Shown here piece after piece: positions 41,176 through 49,212 of a stretch of DNA of 64,000 nucleotides (its first letter is position 1; every line of letters begins with the position of its first letter). This DNA comes from an uncultured Opitutia bacterium (lineage in GTDB: Bacteria; Verrucomicrobiota; Verrucomicrobiia; Opitutales; Opitutaceae): the NCBI GenBank assembly GCA_903827245.1, contig CAIKHO010000090.1, forward strand, positions 1 to 64,000. The letters run 5' to 3'. The notes below the pieces were generated by a model that saw only the letters and a list, made by a program, of their open reading frames with translations, had not been told where the DNA came from and did not search any database. Position numbers and translations under genes: made by a program.

Positions 41176-41353
41176 TTTTTTGGCCACAGATTTCACTGAT
41201 GGTCGCAAATAGATCCAAAGACATCCGTTCTCTGCCATTTCAAGTCGGGAAGGTCCGTCACCTGCGCGATGACCAAGGAAGCAACCGGATTCCGCGCGGT
41301 GCACAGAACGACAATTTCATATCAGTGCCCATCAGTGGAATCTGTGGCCGAAA
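41176..41353. repeat. GGCCACAGAT-family inverted-repeat element, copy 1 (about 178 bp)
   Basis: The left arm (41176-41210, core GGCCACAGATTTCACTGATG) pairs with the right arm (about 41321-41353, core CATCAGTGGAATCTGTGGCC). The internal 110 bases are unrelated to the other copies. It fills the spacer between priA and the Fur-like gene. Shorter copies lie at 49122-49212 and 54887-54969. Confidence 0.8.
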
Positions 41354-41414
41354 CGCCGGAATTCCGGGTAAGCCGGCATTGACAGTCGCGCCCCGGGTGG
41401 AAAACAGTCGCCGC

Positions 41415-41879
41415 GTGAGCATTCCCGTCGCGCGCGACAAGTTCAGGAAATTTCTGACCCAGAAGGGGCTGCGCGTGACCAATCAGCGGCTGGCGATCTT
41501 TGACGCCGCCTTTGCGCAGAAGGACCACTTCACCGCGGAACAACTATTGGATTACGCGCGTGTGATCGACGACTCCGTCTCGCGCGCCACCGTCTACCGC
41601 ACCCTGCCGATCATGACGGAGAGCGCGCTCTTGCGCGAGGTGGACATCGGCTCCGGGGAGAAATTCTACACGCCCAACCAGTCGGGCGGGTCCACCCAGG
41701 TCGCGCAGGTGGTGTGCGTCGACTGTGACCGTATTTTCGAGATCAGCGCGCCGTTCATGGAGTGGTATGGCAGCACGGTGTCGTCCAAGCTCGGCCTCAC
41801 GCCGGTTTCCCAGCGGCTTCAGGTGAGCGCGTATTGCAACGGGTTCCGCCAGACCGGAACCTGCCCGCGCCGCGGCTGA
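41415..41879 (+). CDS. Fur-family metalloregulator with altered metal site
   Basis: The 154-residue protein has the Fur winged helix-turn-helix ([47 protein letters not shown]). The C-terminal dimerisation domain keeps [10 protein letters not shown] (C101, C104), plus C141 and C150. The usual His-rich HHDH stretch before CxxC is replaced by GGSTQVAQ, so the sensing metal site may be lost or changed, while a structural zinc site could remain. The start is a GTG at 41415. It heads a three-gene set with a TPR protein and a GT39-like protein. The regulator's metal is not assigned. Confidence 0.8.
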   Translation: MSIPVARDKFRKFLTQKGLRVTNQRLAIFDAAFAQKDHFTAEQLLDYARVIDDSVSRATVYRTLPIMTESALLREVDIGSGEKFYTPNQSGGSTQVAQVVCVDCDRIFEISAPFMEWYGSTVSSKLGLTPVSQRLQVSAYCNGFRQTGTCPRRG

Positions 41880-41894
41880 ACCCCCTGCTCCGCG

Positions 41895-42269
41895 ATGGCC
41901 AAGGACAAGACCCACGATCCCGCGTTTGAAATCGGTTTTTTCGAATCGGTGCTGCGCCGCGAGCCGGACTACGTGGATGTGGTCGAGATCCTCGGCGGGC
42001 TTTACACCAAGCAGGGCCGGATCGCGGACGGGCTGAAAATGGACCGCAAGCTGGTGAAGTTGCAGCCGCGCAACGCCACCGCGCACTACAACCTCGCCTG
42101 CAGCCTCGCGCTGTCCCGCCGCAAGGCCGACGCCCTGCGCTCGCTGCGGCAGGCCGTTGAGCTCGGCTACCGGGACTTCGACTGGATGGAGCAGGATCCC
42201 GACCTCGAGGAACTGAAGAAACATCCCGAGTTTCTCGTCCTGCTCGACCAGTTGAAACCGCAGAGTTGA
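41895..42269 (+). CDS. TPR-repeat protein
   Basis: The 124-residue protein contains two or more TPR motifs: DVVEILGGLYTKQGRIADGL and ATAHYNLACSLALSRRKADA, followed by LRQAVELGYRDFDWMEQDPD. It is probably a small scaffold for protein interactions in the cytoplasm. The end (LEELKKHPEFLVLLDQLK) is a common tail in TPR proteins of this phylum. It sits 15 bases after the Fur-like gene and 12 bases before the GT39-like gene, consistent with one operon. Confidence 0.75.
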   Translation: MAKDKTHDPAFEIGFFESVLRREPDYVDVVEILGGLYTKQGRIADGLKMDRKLVKLQPRNATAHYNLACSLALSRRKADALRSLRQAVELGYRDFDWMEQDPDLEELKKHPEFLVLLDQLKPQS

Positions 42270-42281
42270 GCGGAACGCGGG

Positions 42282-43955
42282 ATGAACACCTTCGCCCGCC
42301 GCGCCACGACCTGGCTGCTGGACACCCCGGTCGCGTGGATGGCCCTGGCCTTCGGGGTCTATTTTTTCTACGCCCAATTCATCGTCATGATCGCGTGGAA
42401 TGCGCTCGAGCTCGTCATCGCGCAGCACGTGATCGAGCATGGCTCCTACGTCACCAGCCTGGATTATCCGTCGGCTTTGACGCTCCGCCCGCTCCTGCCC
42501 ACCCTGATGGTCGCGTTCTTCCGGCTGTGGACGTCCGACCCTGTCCTGATCTTCCGCCTGATGGTCGGCTGCGGGCTGGCGACACTGACCGGCGCGATGT
42601 TTTTCTCCGCCCGCCAGCTCTGGGGCCGTGCGGCGGCGCATAGTGCGGCCGTTCTCACCCTCGCTTGCCCGGCGCTCACGACCTACCTGATCGACAACAA
42701 CCATCCCTACTCGCACCTCGGTGCCATGCCGGTGCTCGGGCTCGCGCTCGCGCTGAGCCTGTGGCTGCTGAAGCAGGAATCCTCCGGACAGCCGGCCTCC
42801 GTTAAATTTTATGCGCTCAGCGGTCTGCTGTGGGGTCTGTGCTACTTGTGCCGCAGCGAACTCGTGCTCTACACCGGCGTGCTCGTACTCGTGCTTGCCT
42901 GGCAGGCCGTCCGTCGGCGCACGCGCGCGGCCTGGCTCGGACTCGCCGCCCTCCTAATCGTTTTCGGGCTGATTTTCGTCCCCTACAACCTTTACGCCGA
43001 GCATGTGACCCGCCGCGACGGCACCTCCATTCGCAAATCGATCTACGGCTTTTACATGAGCCAGGGCTGGGCGGACCCGCCGCCAGGCGAGCTGTCGGAT
43101 ACGGAGGGTGACGGCTACATTTACGCCACCAAGCTCTACGGCGACCCGGTGGCCAACGGTGAAAGCATGCTCACCGCGATCCGTCACAATCCGTCCGCAT
43201 TTTTCCGGCGCGTGAAACTTAACCGCGGGGCTTTCTATGCCCTTTACCACAGTCCTGACTTCTTCCCGGCGGCATGGGCCGTGGGGGATCTGGTCCTGCT
43301 CGGTTTGCTCCTGACCGGACGCCTGCCCGCGGGCGACCGTCCGTGCCTGTGGTTTCTTTGCGGGCTTTTTCTGGCATCGCATTTCGTGCTGATGTTTCAC
43401 ATCGACGAGCGTTATCTCACAATCGGGGTTCCGCCTCTAATCCTGCTCCTGGCCGGGTTGGTCCACTATGTCATCCATACCGCCGCCAAGCTGTCATCCG
43501 TCGCGGGCATCGCGGCCGGCCTGATCGTGGCGGGCGTCCTGGTGGGCGTTGGCCATCGCCAGTATCTGCGCGTGCGGAACCACCGGCCCGCCAACACGCA
43601 GAGCTTTGCTGCCATGAAATCCTTCGGCCGGCATTTCCTGACGGTCGTCAAGACGCCGCGTCTCGCCGGCAATCTCGAACCGCACATCGGCTTTGATTTT
43701 CCCAACCCCGTGAAGATCTACCTCGAGGACCAGTTCCTCCTGCCCTATTTTTCCCATACGGCCCTCGTCGCGCACAACACCGTGAGCGCCTATCCGCGGC
43801 CCAAGTTCTACTCCTTTCGCGAAGTTCCTGATGACTACCGCTACGTCCCGGCCGACCTGTTCAAGACCCTCGACCCGAAGCTGGCCGCCAAGGCCATCGA
43901 TGAGTACGACAACCCGGTCCTCGGGCATTATTACCTGCTCGAGCTTAACCGCTAG
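42282..43955 (+). CDS. GT39-like integral membrane glycosyltransferase
   Basis: The 557-residue protein has about 10-12 membrane segments and the layout of ArnT/PMT-type (GT39/GT-C) enzymes: an early periplasmic loop with ALELVIAQHVIEHGSYVTSL, then repeated helices and a large soluble C-terminal part. GT-C enzymes use lipid-linked sugars on the periplasmic side. An acidic pair in loop 1, usual for this fold, is not clear. The third gene of the fur-TPR-GT set, it ends with a four-base convergent overlap with the M23 peptidase gene. Specificity is unknown. Confidence 0.65.
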   Translation: MNTFARRATTWLLDTPVAWMALAFGVYFFYAQFIVMIAWNALELVIAQHVIEHGSYVTSLDYPSALTLRPLLPTLMVAFFRLWTSDPVLIFRLMVGCGLATLTGAMFFSARQLWGRAAAHSAAVLTLACPALTTYLIDNNHPYSHLGAMPVLGLALALSLWLLKQESSGQPASVKFYALSGLLWGLCYLCRSELVLYTGVLVLVLAWQAVRRRTRAAWLGLAALLIVFGLIFVPYNLYAEHVTRRDGTSIRKSIYGFYMSQGWADPPPGELSDTEGDGYIYATKLYGDPVANGESMLTAIRHNPSAFFRRVKLNRGAFYALYHSPDFFPAAWAVGDLVLLGLLLTGRLPAGDRPCLWFLCGLFLASHFVLMFHIDERYLTIGVPPLILLLAGLVHYVIHTAAKLSSVAGIAAGLIVAGVLVGVGHRQYLRVRNHRPANTQSFAAMKSFGRHFLTVVKTPRLAGNLEPHIGFDFPNPVKIYLEDQFLLPYFSHTALVAHNTVSAYPRPKFYSFREVPDDYRYVPADLFKTLDPKLAAKAIDEYDNPVLGHYYLLELNR

Positions 43956-44998
43956 CGCAGGCCGAACATCTGCCCGAGCAGGATCTCGAGGTCCTTCCCC
44001 GGCGTGGGCATCCCGCGACGCGTGACCACCAGTGTCTTGCACCGGTAGTGGCGTTCCAAGACCGCGTTCACGTCGAGGATCACCGGCTTGTTCGGCGCGA
44101 GACCGAGCACATCCATCGTCGAGAGCGGCGTGAGCGAGATCGGCAGGCCGGTCCAGTTGACCTTGATTTCCCAGCCGTCGACCGACAACGGCAGCGGTTT
44201 GGTCAGCAGGGAGGGATAGCGCTGGGCAAAATCCGGCACGCGATGGGTGGCAATCCGCACGCGCAACGCGGGTTCCATGCGGCTGATGTAGTCCTGGAAG
44301 CTGGCCACCTGCCGGGCGCGGAACTGCCGCAGGAAGTCGAGCGGGTCGAATCCCATCAGGTTCATCCCGTTCCAGAGGCCGTGGTCGTTGTGGCTGCCGA
44401 ATTTTTTCCCATCGTACCAGGCTTGGAAATCGCGGGTCACCATCAGGCCGATCTCGAAATGGAGGTGGGCGCGATCGCGCGGGATCGCGTACCCCCCGGC
44501 CGAGTGGCCCATCGTCGCCATCACCTGACCGCGGGTGACGCTCCCGCCCACCTTGATCCCCGGAGCCACGCGGCTCAGGTGCGCGTAGAGCGTGTAGACC
44601 GCCGGGACGGCGTCGGGATGCTCGAGCACGATGTAGCGGCCGTAGCTGCTGTCCCCGGCCTGCAGGTTGATGTAGCGCACCACGCCGTCCATCGCCGCGT
44701 AAATGTCATCGACCGGCTCGCCGCTACGGTCGCGGGCGAGGGCCTTGATGTCGAGGCCCTCATGGAACTGCCCGCCGTTGCTGCGCACGCAGCCGAAGCC
44801 GCCCGATTCCGGGTCACCCGAGCCTGCGTCCTGCAGGAAAGCCGGGATCGGCTTGCCCTGCGCAAACGCGTCGTTCGGCGTGGGCCAGACGATCGCGAGC
44901 CGGTCCGCTGCCTGCAGGCCCGAAGCGACGATCGCGGAGGCGATGCTGAAAATAAAACGTGCCGAAAGGCCCCGGCCGGAGCCCGCCTCGATCCTCAT
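43952..44998 (-). CDS. M23-family (LytM-type) metallopeptidase, exported
   Basis: The 348-residue protein has an N-terminal signal peptide (LSARFIFSIASAIVASGLQA). The LytM domain shows HEGLDIKAL (zinc His and Asp) and AHLHFEIGLM (HxH) with GYAIPRDRAHLH between. Such enzymes cut peptidoglycan peptide bridges or act as division activators. All zinc ligands appear present, so it could be active. The C-terminal 150 residues have no clear domain. The ATG at 44998 overlaps the end of the upstream SAM-hydroxide adenosyltransferase-type gene by four bases. Confidence 0.85.
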   Translation of the reverse strand: MRIEAGSGRGLSARFIFSIASAIVASGLQAADRLAIVWPTPNDAFAQGKPIPAFLQDAGSGDPESGGFGCVRSNGGQFHEGLDIKALARDRSGEPVDDIYAAMDGVVRYINLQAGDSSYGRYIVLEHPDAVPAVYTLYAHLSRVAPGIKVGGSVTRGQVMATMGHSAGGYAIPRDRAHLHFEIGLMVTRDFQAWYDGKKFGSHNDHGLWNGMNLMGFDPLDFLRQFRARQVASFQDYISRMEPALRVRIATHRVPDFAQRYPSLLTKPLPLSVDGWEIKVNWTGLPISLTPLSTMDVLGLAPNKPVILDVNAVLERHYRCKTLVVTRRGMPTPGKDLEILLGQMFGLR

Positions 44999-45888
44999 GG
45001 TTTCACCTTTTCGACGCGCACGCTCCACTCGGCGCCATAGCTGATGCCCTGCTTTTTTGCGAAGTCACCCTGGTTGAGCGCGAACGCCACGTTCATCAGG
45101 CTGTTGAGATAGAGCAGCGGCGCCCCCTCGGGCACATCGCCAAACGTACGCGTGTAGGGCATGTCGCCGGCATAGACGGTTTTGCCTGCATGACTGACCG
45201 TCACGTGAAACCGGTCGCCTAACTTGGGCTCCAGCCGCGCGAACCATGCGTCGTCGAGATTCGTCCAGATGTTGCCGTACTGGAAATCCAGATAGGGAAT
45301 CGTGCCGATCAACGCTCCGCCTTCAAGGCGCGGCCGCTCATATGGCAGCATCACCACCCGCTGCGGCAGTTCCGGGCCGACCTCCGCATAGGTGATCACC
45401 TCCGCCGCCAACCGGGCGCCCACATAGGCATAAACGTCGCGGCCGTGAAAGGTGTACGATTTCTCCGAGCCCGGACGGCGGTTCTTTGCCTCGTCGATTT
45501 CACGCACAGACGCGATGCCGAGCTCCTCCGCCACCAGCGTCAGCGTGCCGTTGTCGGGACTGACGAAGTAGTGGCCACTCTTGGTTTTCAGCACGACCGA
45601 CTTGCGCTCGGTACCGACCCCGGGGTCGATCACCGAGACAAACACCGTGCCGGCCGGCCAAAATGACGCCGTCTGTTTCAGGCGGTAGGCCGCTTCCCAG
45701 ATGTCGTAGGGCGTATTCTCGTGGCTGAGGTCGAAGATCGCCAGCTTCGGGCTCACCCCATAGGCCACGCCGCGCATGGCGGCGACTGCGCCGTCCTTGG
45801 TGCCGAAATCCGTCTGGATCACGAGGGCATGCTCCGCGGCCCGGGCGGGGACGATGAAAAACAAGGCGCACAATAGCAGCAGTGCCAT
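44995..45888 (-). CDS. SAM hydrolase/hydroxide adenosyltransferase family protein (DUF62) with signal peptide
   Basis: The protein has the fluorinase/DUF62 signature: VIQTDFGTKDGAVAAMRG, then LSHENTPYDIWEAAYRL, VIDPGVGTERK, SPDNGTLTLVAEE and a C-terminal beta-barrel. Family members hydrolyse SAM to adenosine and methionine using an activated water. It is unusual that a signal peptide (MALLLLCALFFIVPARA) directs this one out of the cytoplasm. The ATG at 45888 precedes the signal peptide. An ATG at 46002 that overlaps the hemW stop (ATGA) would add a 38-residue leader encoded by a hairpin repeat and is less likely. The M23 gene follows with overlap. Confidence 0.8.
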   Translation of the reverse strand: MALLLLCALFFIVPARAAEHALVIQTDFGTKDGAVAAMRGVAYGVSPKLAIFDLSHENTPYDIWEAAYRLKQTASFWPAGTVFVSVIDPGVGTERKSVVLKTKSGHYFVSPDNGTLTLVAEELGIASVREIDEAKNRRPGSEKSYTFHGRDVYAYVGARLAAEVITYAEVGPELPQRVVMLPYERPRLEGGALIGTIPYLDFQYGNIWTNLDDAWFARLEPKLGDRFHVTVSHAGKTVYAGDMPYTRTFGDVPEGAPLLYLNSLMNVAFALNQGDFAKKQGISYGAEWSVRVEKVKP

Positions 45889-45941
45889 GACGCATCCCGC
45901 CCGTTGGGCACTTTTCTTGTTAGAAGGGAGCCGATCAGGTT

Positions 45942-45959
45942 CCCCTCTAGCAAGAGGGG
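45942..45959. repeat. Short perfect hairpin between hemW and the SAM-hydrolase gene
   Basis: CCCCTCT at 45942-45948 pairs with AGAGGGG at 45953-45959 across a four-base loop. It lies in the spacer just upstream of the signal-peptide start at 45888 and could be an mRNA hairpin or repeat fragment. Confidence 0.5.
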
Positions 45960-45998
45960 TGGCGCAAGGCCCCGGGGTGTGTTCTTTGTGCGAGCTGT

Positions 45999-47189
45999 TC
46001 ATAAAGCCACCGCCTCCTCGGCAAACGCCGCCATCACCTCCGCGCCCACCGAATCGGCCAGCAGGCGGCCACGGTCGGTCAGGCGCACCGTACCATCTTC
46101 ACGCAGCGCGAGGCCGTCCTCGACCAGCCGCGTGAGCAGGGCCTCAACGGCCAACCAGGGTGCATCCGGGCAGCGGTCGCGCCACTCGACAACATTCACT
46201 CCCGCATTCAGGCGCAGCCCAAAGATCAACGCGTCCTCCGCCAGCAAGGCCGGCGTCAGCGCCACACGGTCCTCCGTCACGCGCTCTCCTCGCGACAGGT
46301 GCGCCAGCCATTGGTCCAGGTCGGCGACATTCGCGCCGCGGCAGCCCGCCTGCTGCGAGGCGGCAGACGGCCCAAGGCCGACCCATTCGTGCATGCGCCA
46401 GGTGTTGAGGTTATGCCGGCAGGCATGGCCGGGGCGCGCAAAATTGGAGACCTCGTATTGCCCGTAACCGGCGGCGCCCAGCTGGGCCCAGGTGGCCTCA
46501 TAAAGGCGGGCCTCGTGCTCCGGATCCAGCTTCACACGGCCTTGCGAAAGCTTCACCCACAACGCGGTGTCCTCCTCAAAGGTCAGGCAATAGGTCGAGA
46601 TGTGATCGGGTCCGCGCGACACCGCCTCGCGTACATCGGCCGCCCATTCCTCCGCGGTCTGGCCCGGCAGCGCAAACATCAGGTCTAGGTTAACGCTCGC
46701 AAATCCCGCCGAGCGGATGCGGTCGTAGGCCCGGTCCACCTGCTCGCGCGTGTGCTGGCGGCCCAGCGCGTCGAGCAGACCCGGCTGGAAGCTTTGCACG
46801 CCGAGCGACACCCGCGTCACGCCGATTTCACGCAGCGCCGCGAGGCGCTCCGGCGTCACCGAGGCCGGGGCCAGTTCGACCGTCCATTCCTGCATGGTGG
46901 CGCCACCGGGGATGCCGCGCACCACCACCCCGAGCCGCCGCAGGTCTCCGGGCGACAGCAGTCCCGGTGTGCCGCCGCCCCAGAAGACGGTGGTCAGCGG
47001 ACGGTCCCACGCGACCATCTCCGATTCTCGCGCAATCCCCGTAAGGAACCCATCCACCGATCTGGCGGTCGGCTTCACCTGATAAAATGCGCAGAAATCA
47101 CACGTCGAGGCACAGAACGGAACATGCACATAGAGACCCAATGGGGCCCCCGTTTCAGCTTTGGCTTGCTCTGTTACTAAGTGGCTCAT
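45999..47189 (-). CDS. hemW: Radical SAM heme chaperone HemW
   Basis: The 396-residue protein is a radical SAM enzyme of the HemW group. The [4Fe-4S] motif is CASTCDFC (C26, C30, C33, i.e. CxxxCxxC) followed by a fourth Cys region not needed for CxxxCxxC. Other blocks are TVFWGGGTPGLL, RVSLGVQSFQPGLLDALGR, NLDLMFALPGQTAEEW and a C-terminal HemN-like domain. HemW inserts heme into respiratory proteins and is not coproporphyrinogen oxidase. The ATG at 47189 starts MSHLVTEQ. Its stop overlaps a possible upstream start of the next gene. Confidence 0.9.
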   Translation of the reverse strand: MSHLVTEQAKAETGAPLGLYVHVPFCASTCDFCAFYQVKPTARSVDGFLTGIARESEMVAWDRPLTTVFWGGGTPGLLSPGDLRRLGVVVRGIPGGATMQEWTVELAPASVTPERLAALREIGVTRVSLGVQSFQPGLLDALGRQHTREQVDRAYDRIRSAGFASVNLDLMFALPGQTAEEWAADVREAVSRGPDHISTYCLTFEEDTALWVKLSQGRVKLDPEHEARLYEATWAQLGAAGYGQYEVSNFARPGHACRHNLNTWRMHEWVGLGPSAASQQAGCRGANVADLDQWLAHLSRGERVTEDRVALTPALLAEDALIFGLRLNAGVNVVEWRDRCPDAPWLAVEALLTRLVEDGLALREDGTVRLTDRGRLLADSVGAEVMAAFAEEAVAL

Positions 47190-47233
47190 TACTAACGCGC
47201 ATTAATCCCGTCTGGTTTTCCTCCAAAGACCCA

Positions 47234-48154
47234 ATGCATACCAACCGAATTTCTCTCGCGAGAAAAATCCTCCTCTGGCTCGGCGCCGCGCTTGGCCTCG
47301 CGTTTCTCACGGGTTGCGAGTTCACCCTCACGAATCTGACCCCCAGCACGCTGCCGGAGAATCCTTCCCAAATTTACACGCTCACGCTGCGGGTAACCCA
47401 GAAGGCCACGTCCATCGTGCCGGGCAGCGTGGATCCCCGCATCATCATCGACGGGCAGAACTTCAAGATGACCAAGAGTTCGCTGGGCGACGACATCTAC
47501 GAGTTTGATTACCAACTGCCCGCCGGCCGGGACGAGATGGCCTACTATTACCTCGTCAGCTTCAAGGCGGAGTCGAACGGGCTGCAGCGCGACCGCGAGG
47601 CTTACACGGAGATCACCCACACCAAGATTGTGCGCCGCAATGTCCTCGCCCTCCTCGCCAATCGCGGCCCGGTGGGCTCGCGCATCAGCGTGCTGGGGCG
47701 CGGCTTCACCGCCCAGGACGTGATCTACGTCGACAACACCGCCACCCGCACGGTCTTTGAGTCGCCCAACGCCCTCAGTTTCTTCGTCCCGCCGCTCGAC
47801 GCCAACAAGAACTACAAGGTCACCCTCAACGGTTCTGCGGGCAACTCGCCCATCGGCACGTTCCGCATCGATCCGAGCACTCTTCAGGTGTCACCGGCCT
47901 CCCTCACCCTGCGCACCGGCGAAAAACAGGTCATCACCTTCACCGTGCCCAACGCCGCCGGCACCGGCGGCCAGCTGCTCGACATCACGACCGACGTGCC
48001 CGACGCCGTGATCATGCCCGAGGTCGTCATTCCCGCCGGCCAGAACAGCGTCAGCGTGACGGTGGAAGGCGGCAAGGCCGGTTCCGGGAGTCTCTTCCTG
48101 AAGGGCTATGGCGCCGGCGAGCTCTCCGTCCCGGTGACCGTTACCGCCAAATAA
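47234..48154 (+). CDS. Lipoprotein with IPT/TIG-like beta domains
   Basis: The 306-residue protein begins with a lipoprotein signal (LARKILLWLGAALGLAFLTG with Cys at residue 28). The mature part is beta-rich with two visible immunoglobulin-like repeats (GPVGSRISVLGRGFTAQDVI and a following KVTLNGSAGNSPIG block), as in IPT/TIG surface domains. The end, VSVTVEGGKAGSGSLFLKGY, resembles a bacterial Ig-like fold. It is likely anchored in the envelope. The ATG at 47234 is chosen over an in-frame start at 47087. A perfect terminator follows at 48177-48206. Confidence 0.8.
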   Translation: MHTNRISLARKILLWLGAALGLAFLTGCEFTLTNLTPSTLPENPSQIYTLTLRVTQKATSIVPGSVDPRIIIDGQNFKMTKSSLGDDIYEFDYQLPAGRDEMAYYYLVSFKAESNGLQRDREAYTEITHTKIVRRNVLALLANRGPVGSRISVLGRGFTAQDVIYVDNTATRTVFESPNALSFFVPPLDANKNYKVTLNGSAGNSPIGTFRIDPSTLQVSPASLTLRTGEKQVITFTVPNAAGTGGQLLDITTDVPDAVIMPEVVIPAGQNSVSVTVEGGKAGSGSLFLKGYGAGELSVPVTVTAK

Positions 48155-48176
48155 GCGGCAACTGGATTTCATTTCT

Positions 48177-48206
48177 GGCCGGCGCCATCCTGCGCCGGCC
48201 TTTTTT
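48177..48206 (+). terminator. Intrinsic terminator after the lipoprotein gene
   Basis: GGCCGGCGC at 48177-48185 pairs perfectly with GCGCCGGCC at 48192-48200 across a six-base loop and runs directly into six T residues. Confidence 0.92.
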
Positions 48207-48244
48207 ATTTTTATCCTCCTGCGCCGCCTAAACGGGTGCCACCG

Positions 48245-49141
48245 CTACGGTTGATCCAGCTTCAATGTGACAGCCACCGGGCGATGGTCGCTCGCGAGGC
48301 GCGTTTCCGGCACGTCGTAGATGCGGGCCTCACCACCAGCCACCGCGGCGCGCAACGCCGGTGACACCAGGATGTGGTCCACCCGTGAATAGCTGTCCTC
48401 GGCGTGATAATAATGCGTCCAGACTTCCCCGCGGGAATCCGTCGCCGGCAGAAGCATGGAAACGCCGGTCCGGCCCCGCGCCAGCAGGTGCTGCACGGCC
48501 TTGCTCTCCCGGTTGTCGTTATAGTCGCCAAGAATCAAATAGCGCTCCGCGCCCGGAGCGGGAAAGCGCCGCAGCACGACATCCCGCACCGCGAGCGCCT
48601 CGGCCGTCCGGCGGATCGCGGACTGCGGGTCATCCGGCCGGTCGGTGAAGCGGCTCTTGAGGTGAAGCGCGAAGATGGTCAGATCGCCCGTCGGTGTCAT
48701 GAAGGTCGCCTCCAGTAACCCGCGCTTTACCTGCTCGCGCGCGCCGAAGTAGGTGAACCCCAGGTTCACGTGGTGTTTCACCGACTTGGGCGGACGCCGC
48801 GCCAGCAACGCGACATGACGGTCGACATCAGGCCCCTCGAGCAGCGCCGCATACGGATAGTCGAGCCCTTCGGCCTTCAGGTCCCGGCGCAGCTCCTCGA
48901 GATAGGGCGCCCCACCCATCTCCTGCAGCGCGAGGATGTCCGCGTTCAGGCCGCGAATGACCGTGCGCAGCGCCTGCTTCTCCGCCTCGGGCTTCGGATA
49001 CTCCTTGCGATAACCCGCCTCGGTCATCCGGTCGGCCGCCACGTAGTTTTCAACATTGTAGGTCGCGACCGTGAGCGTCTCGGCCCGGGCTGTCGTCAGG
49101 ATCAGAACAAACCACAGGCAGTTTTTGGCCACAGATCGCAC
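48245..49141 (-). CDS. Exported endonuclease/exonuclease/phosphatase family protein
   Basis: The 298-residue protein has the EEP fold: TVATYNVENYVAADRM at the start of the mature protein, LNADILALQEMGG (catalytic Glu), FALHLKSRFTDRPDD, YLILGDYNDNRES (GDxN), and the final LASDHRPVAVTL (SDH). A signal peptide is present (NCLWFVLILTTARA). The likely start codons, GTG 49141 and GTG 49132, both lie in the left arm of the repeat at 49122-49212, so the repeat provides the translation start. The substrate (nucleic acid, lipid phosphate or other) is unknown. Confidence 0.8.
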   Translation of the reverse strand: MRSVAKNCLWFVLILTTARAETLTVATYNVENYVAADRMTEAGYRKEYPKPEAEKQALRTVIRGLNADILALQEMGGAPYLEELRRDLKAEGLDYPYAALLEGPDVDRHVALLARRPPKSVKHHVNLGFTYFGAREQVKRGLLEATFMTPTGDLTIFALHLKSRFTDRPDDPQSAIRRTAEALAVRDVVLRRFPAPGAERYLILGDYNDNRESKAVQHLLARGRTGVSMLLPATDSRGEVWTHYYHAEDSYSRVDHILVSPALRAAVAGGEARIYDVPETRLASDHRPVAVTLKLDQP

Positions 49142-49212
49142 GAATGGTCACAAATGGATTTCGGAGCCGGATTTGGATTTGTCGGTGCCCATCGGTGGAA
49201 TCAGCGGCTAAA
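49122..49212. repeat. GGCCACAGAT-family inverted-repeat element, copy 2
   Basis: The left arm (49122-49156, core GGCCACAGATCGCACGAATG) and right arm (49178-49212, core CATCGGTGGAATCAGCGG) are imperfect inverted repeats of the type seen at 41176-41353. The M48 protease stop codon (49210-49208) lies in the right arm, and the start codon of the EEP gene (49141 or 49132) in the left arm. Confidence 0.78.

Noticed and set aside
41126-41224. Extra 33 residues at the PriA N-terminus
   Set aside because: They are the translation of the repeat arm and do not match PriA, whose usual start is MIVGVHPL at 41125.
45889-46002. Longer start of the SAM-hydrolase-type protein overlapping hemW
   Set aside because: The added 38 residues precede the signal peptide and include the hairpin repeat. 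The ATG at 45888 is preferred, although translational coupling at 46002 cannot be ruled out.
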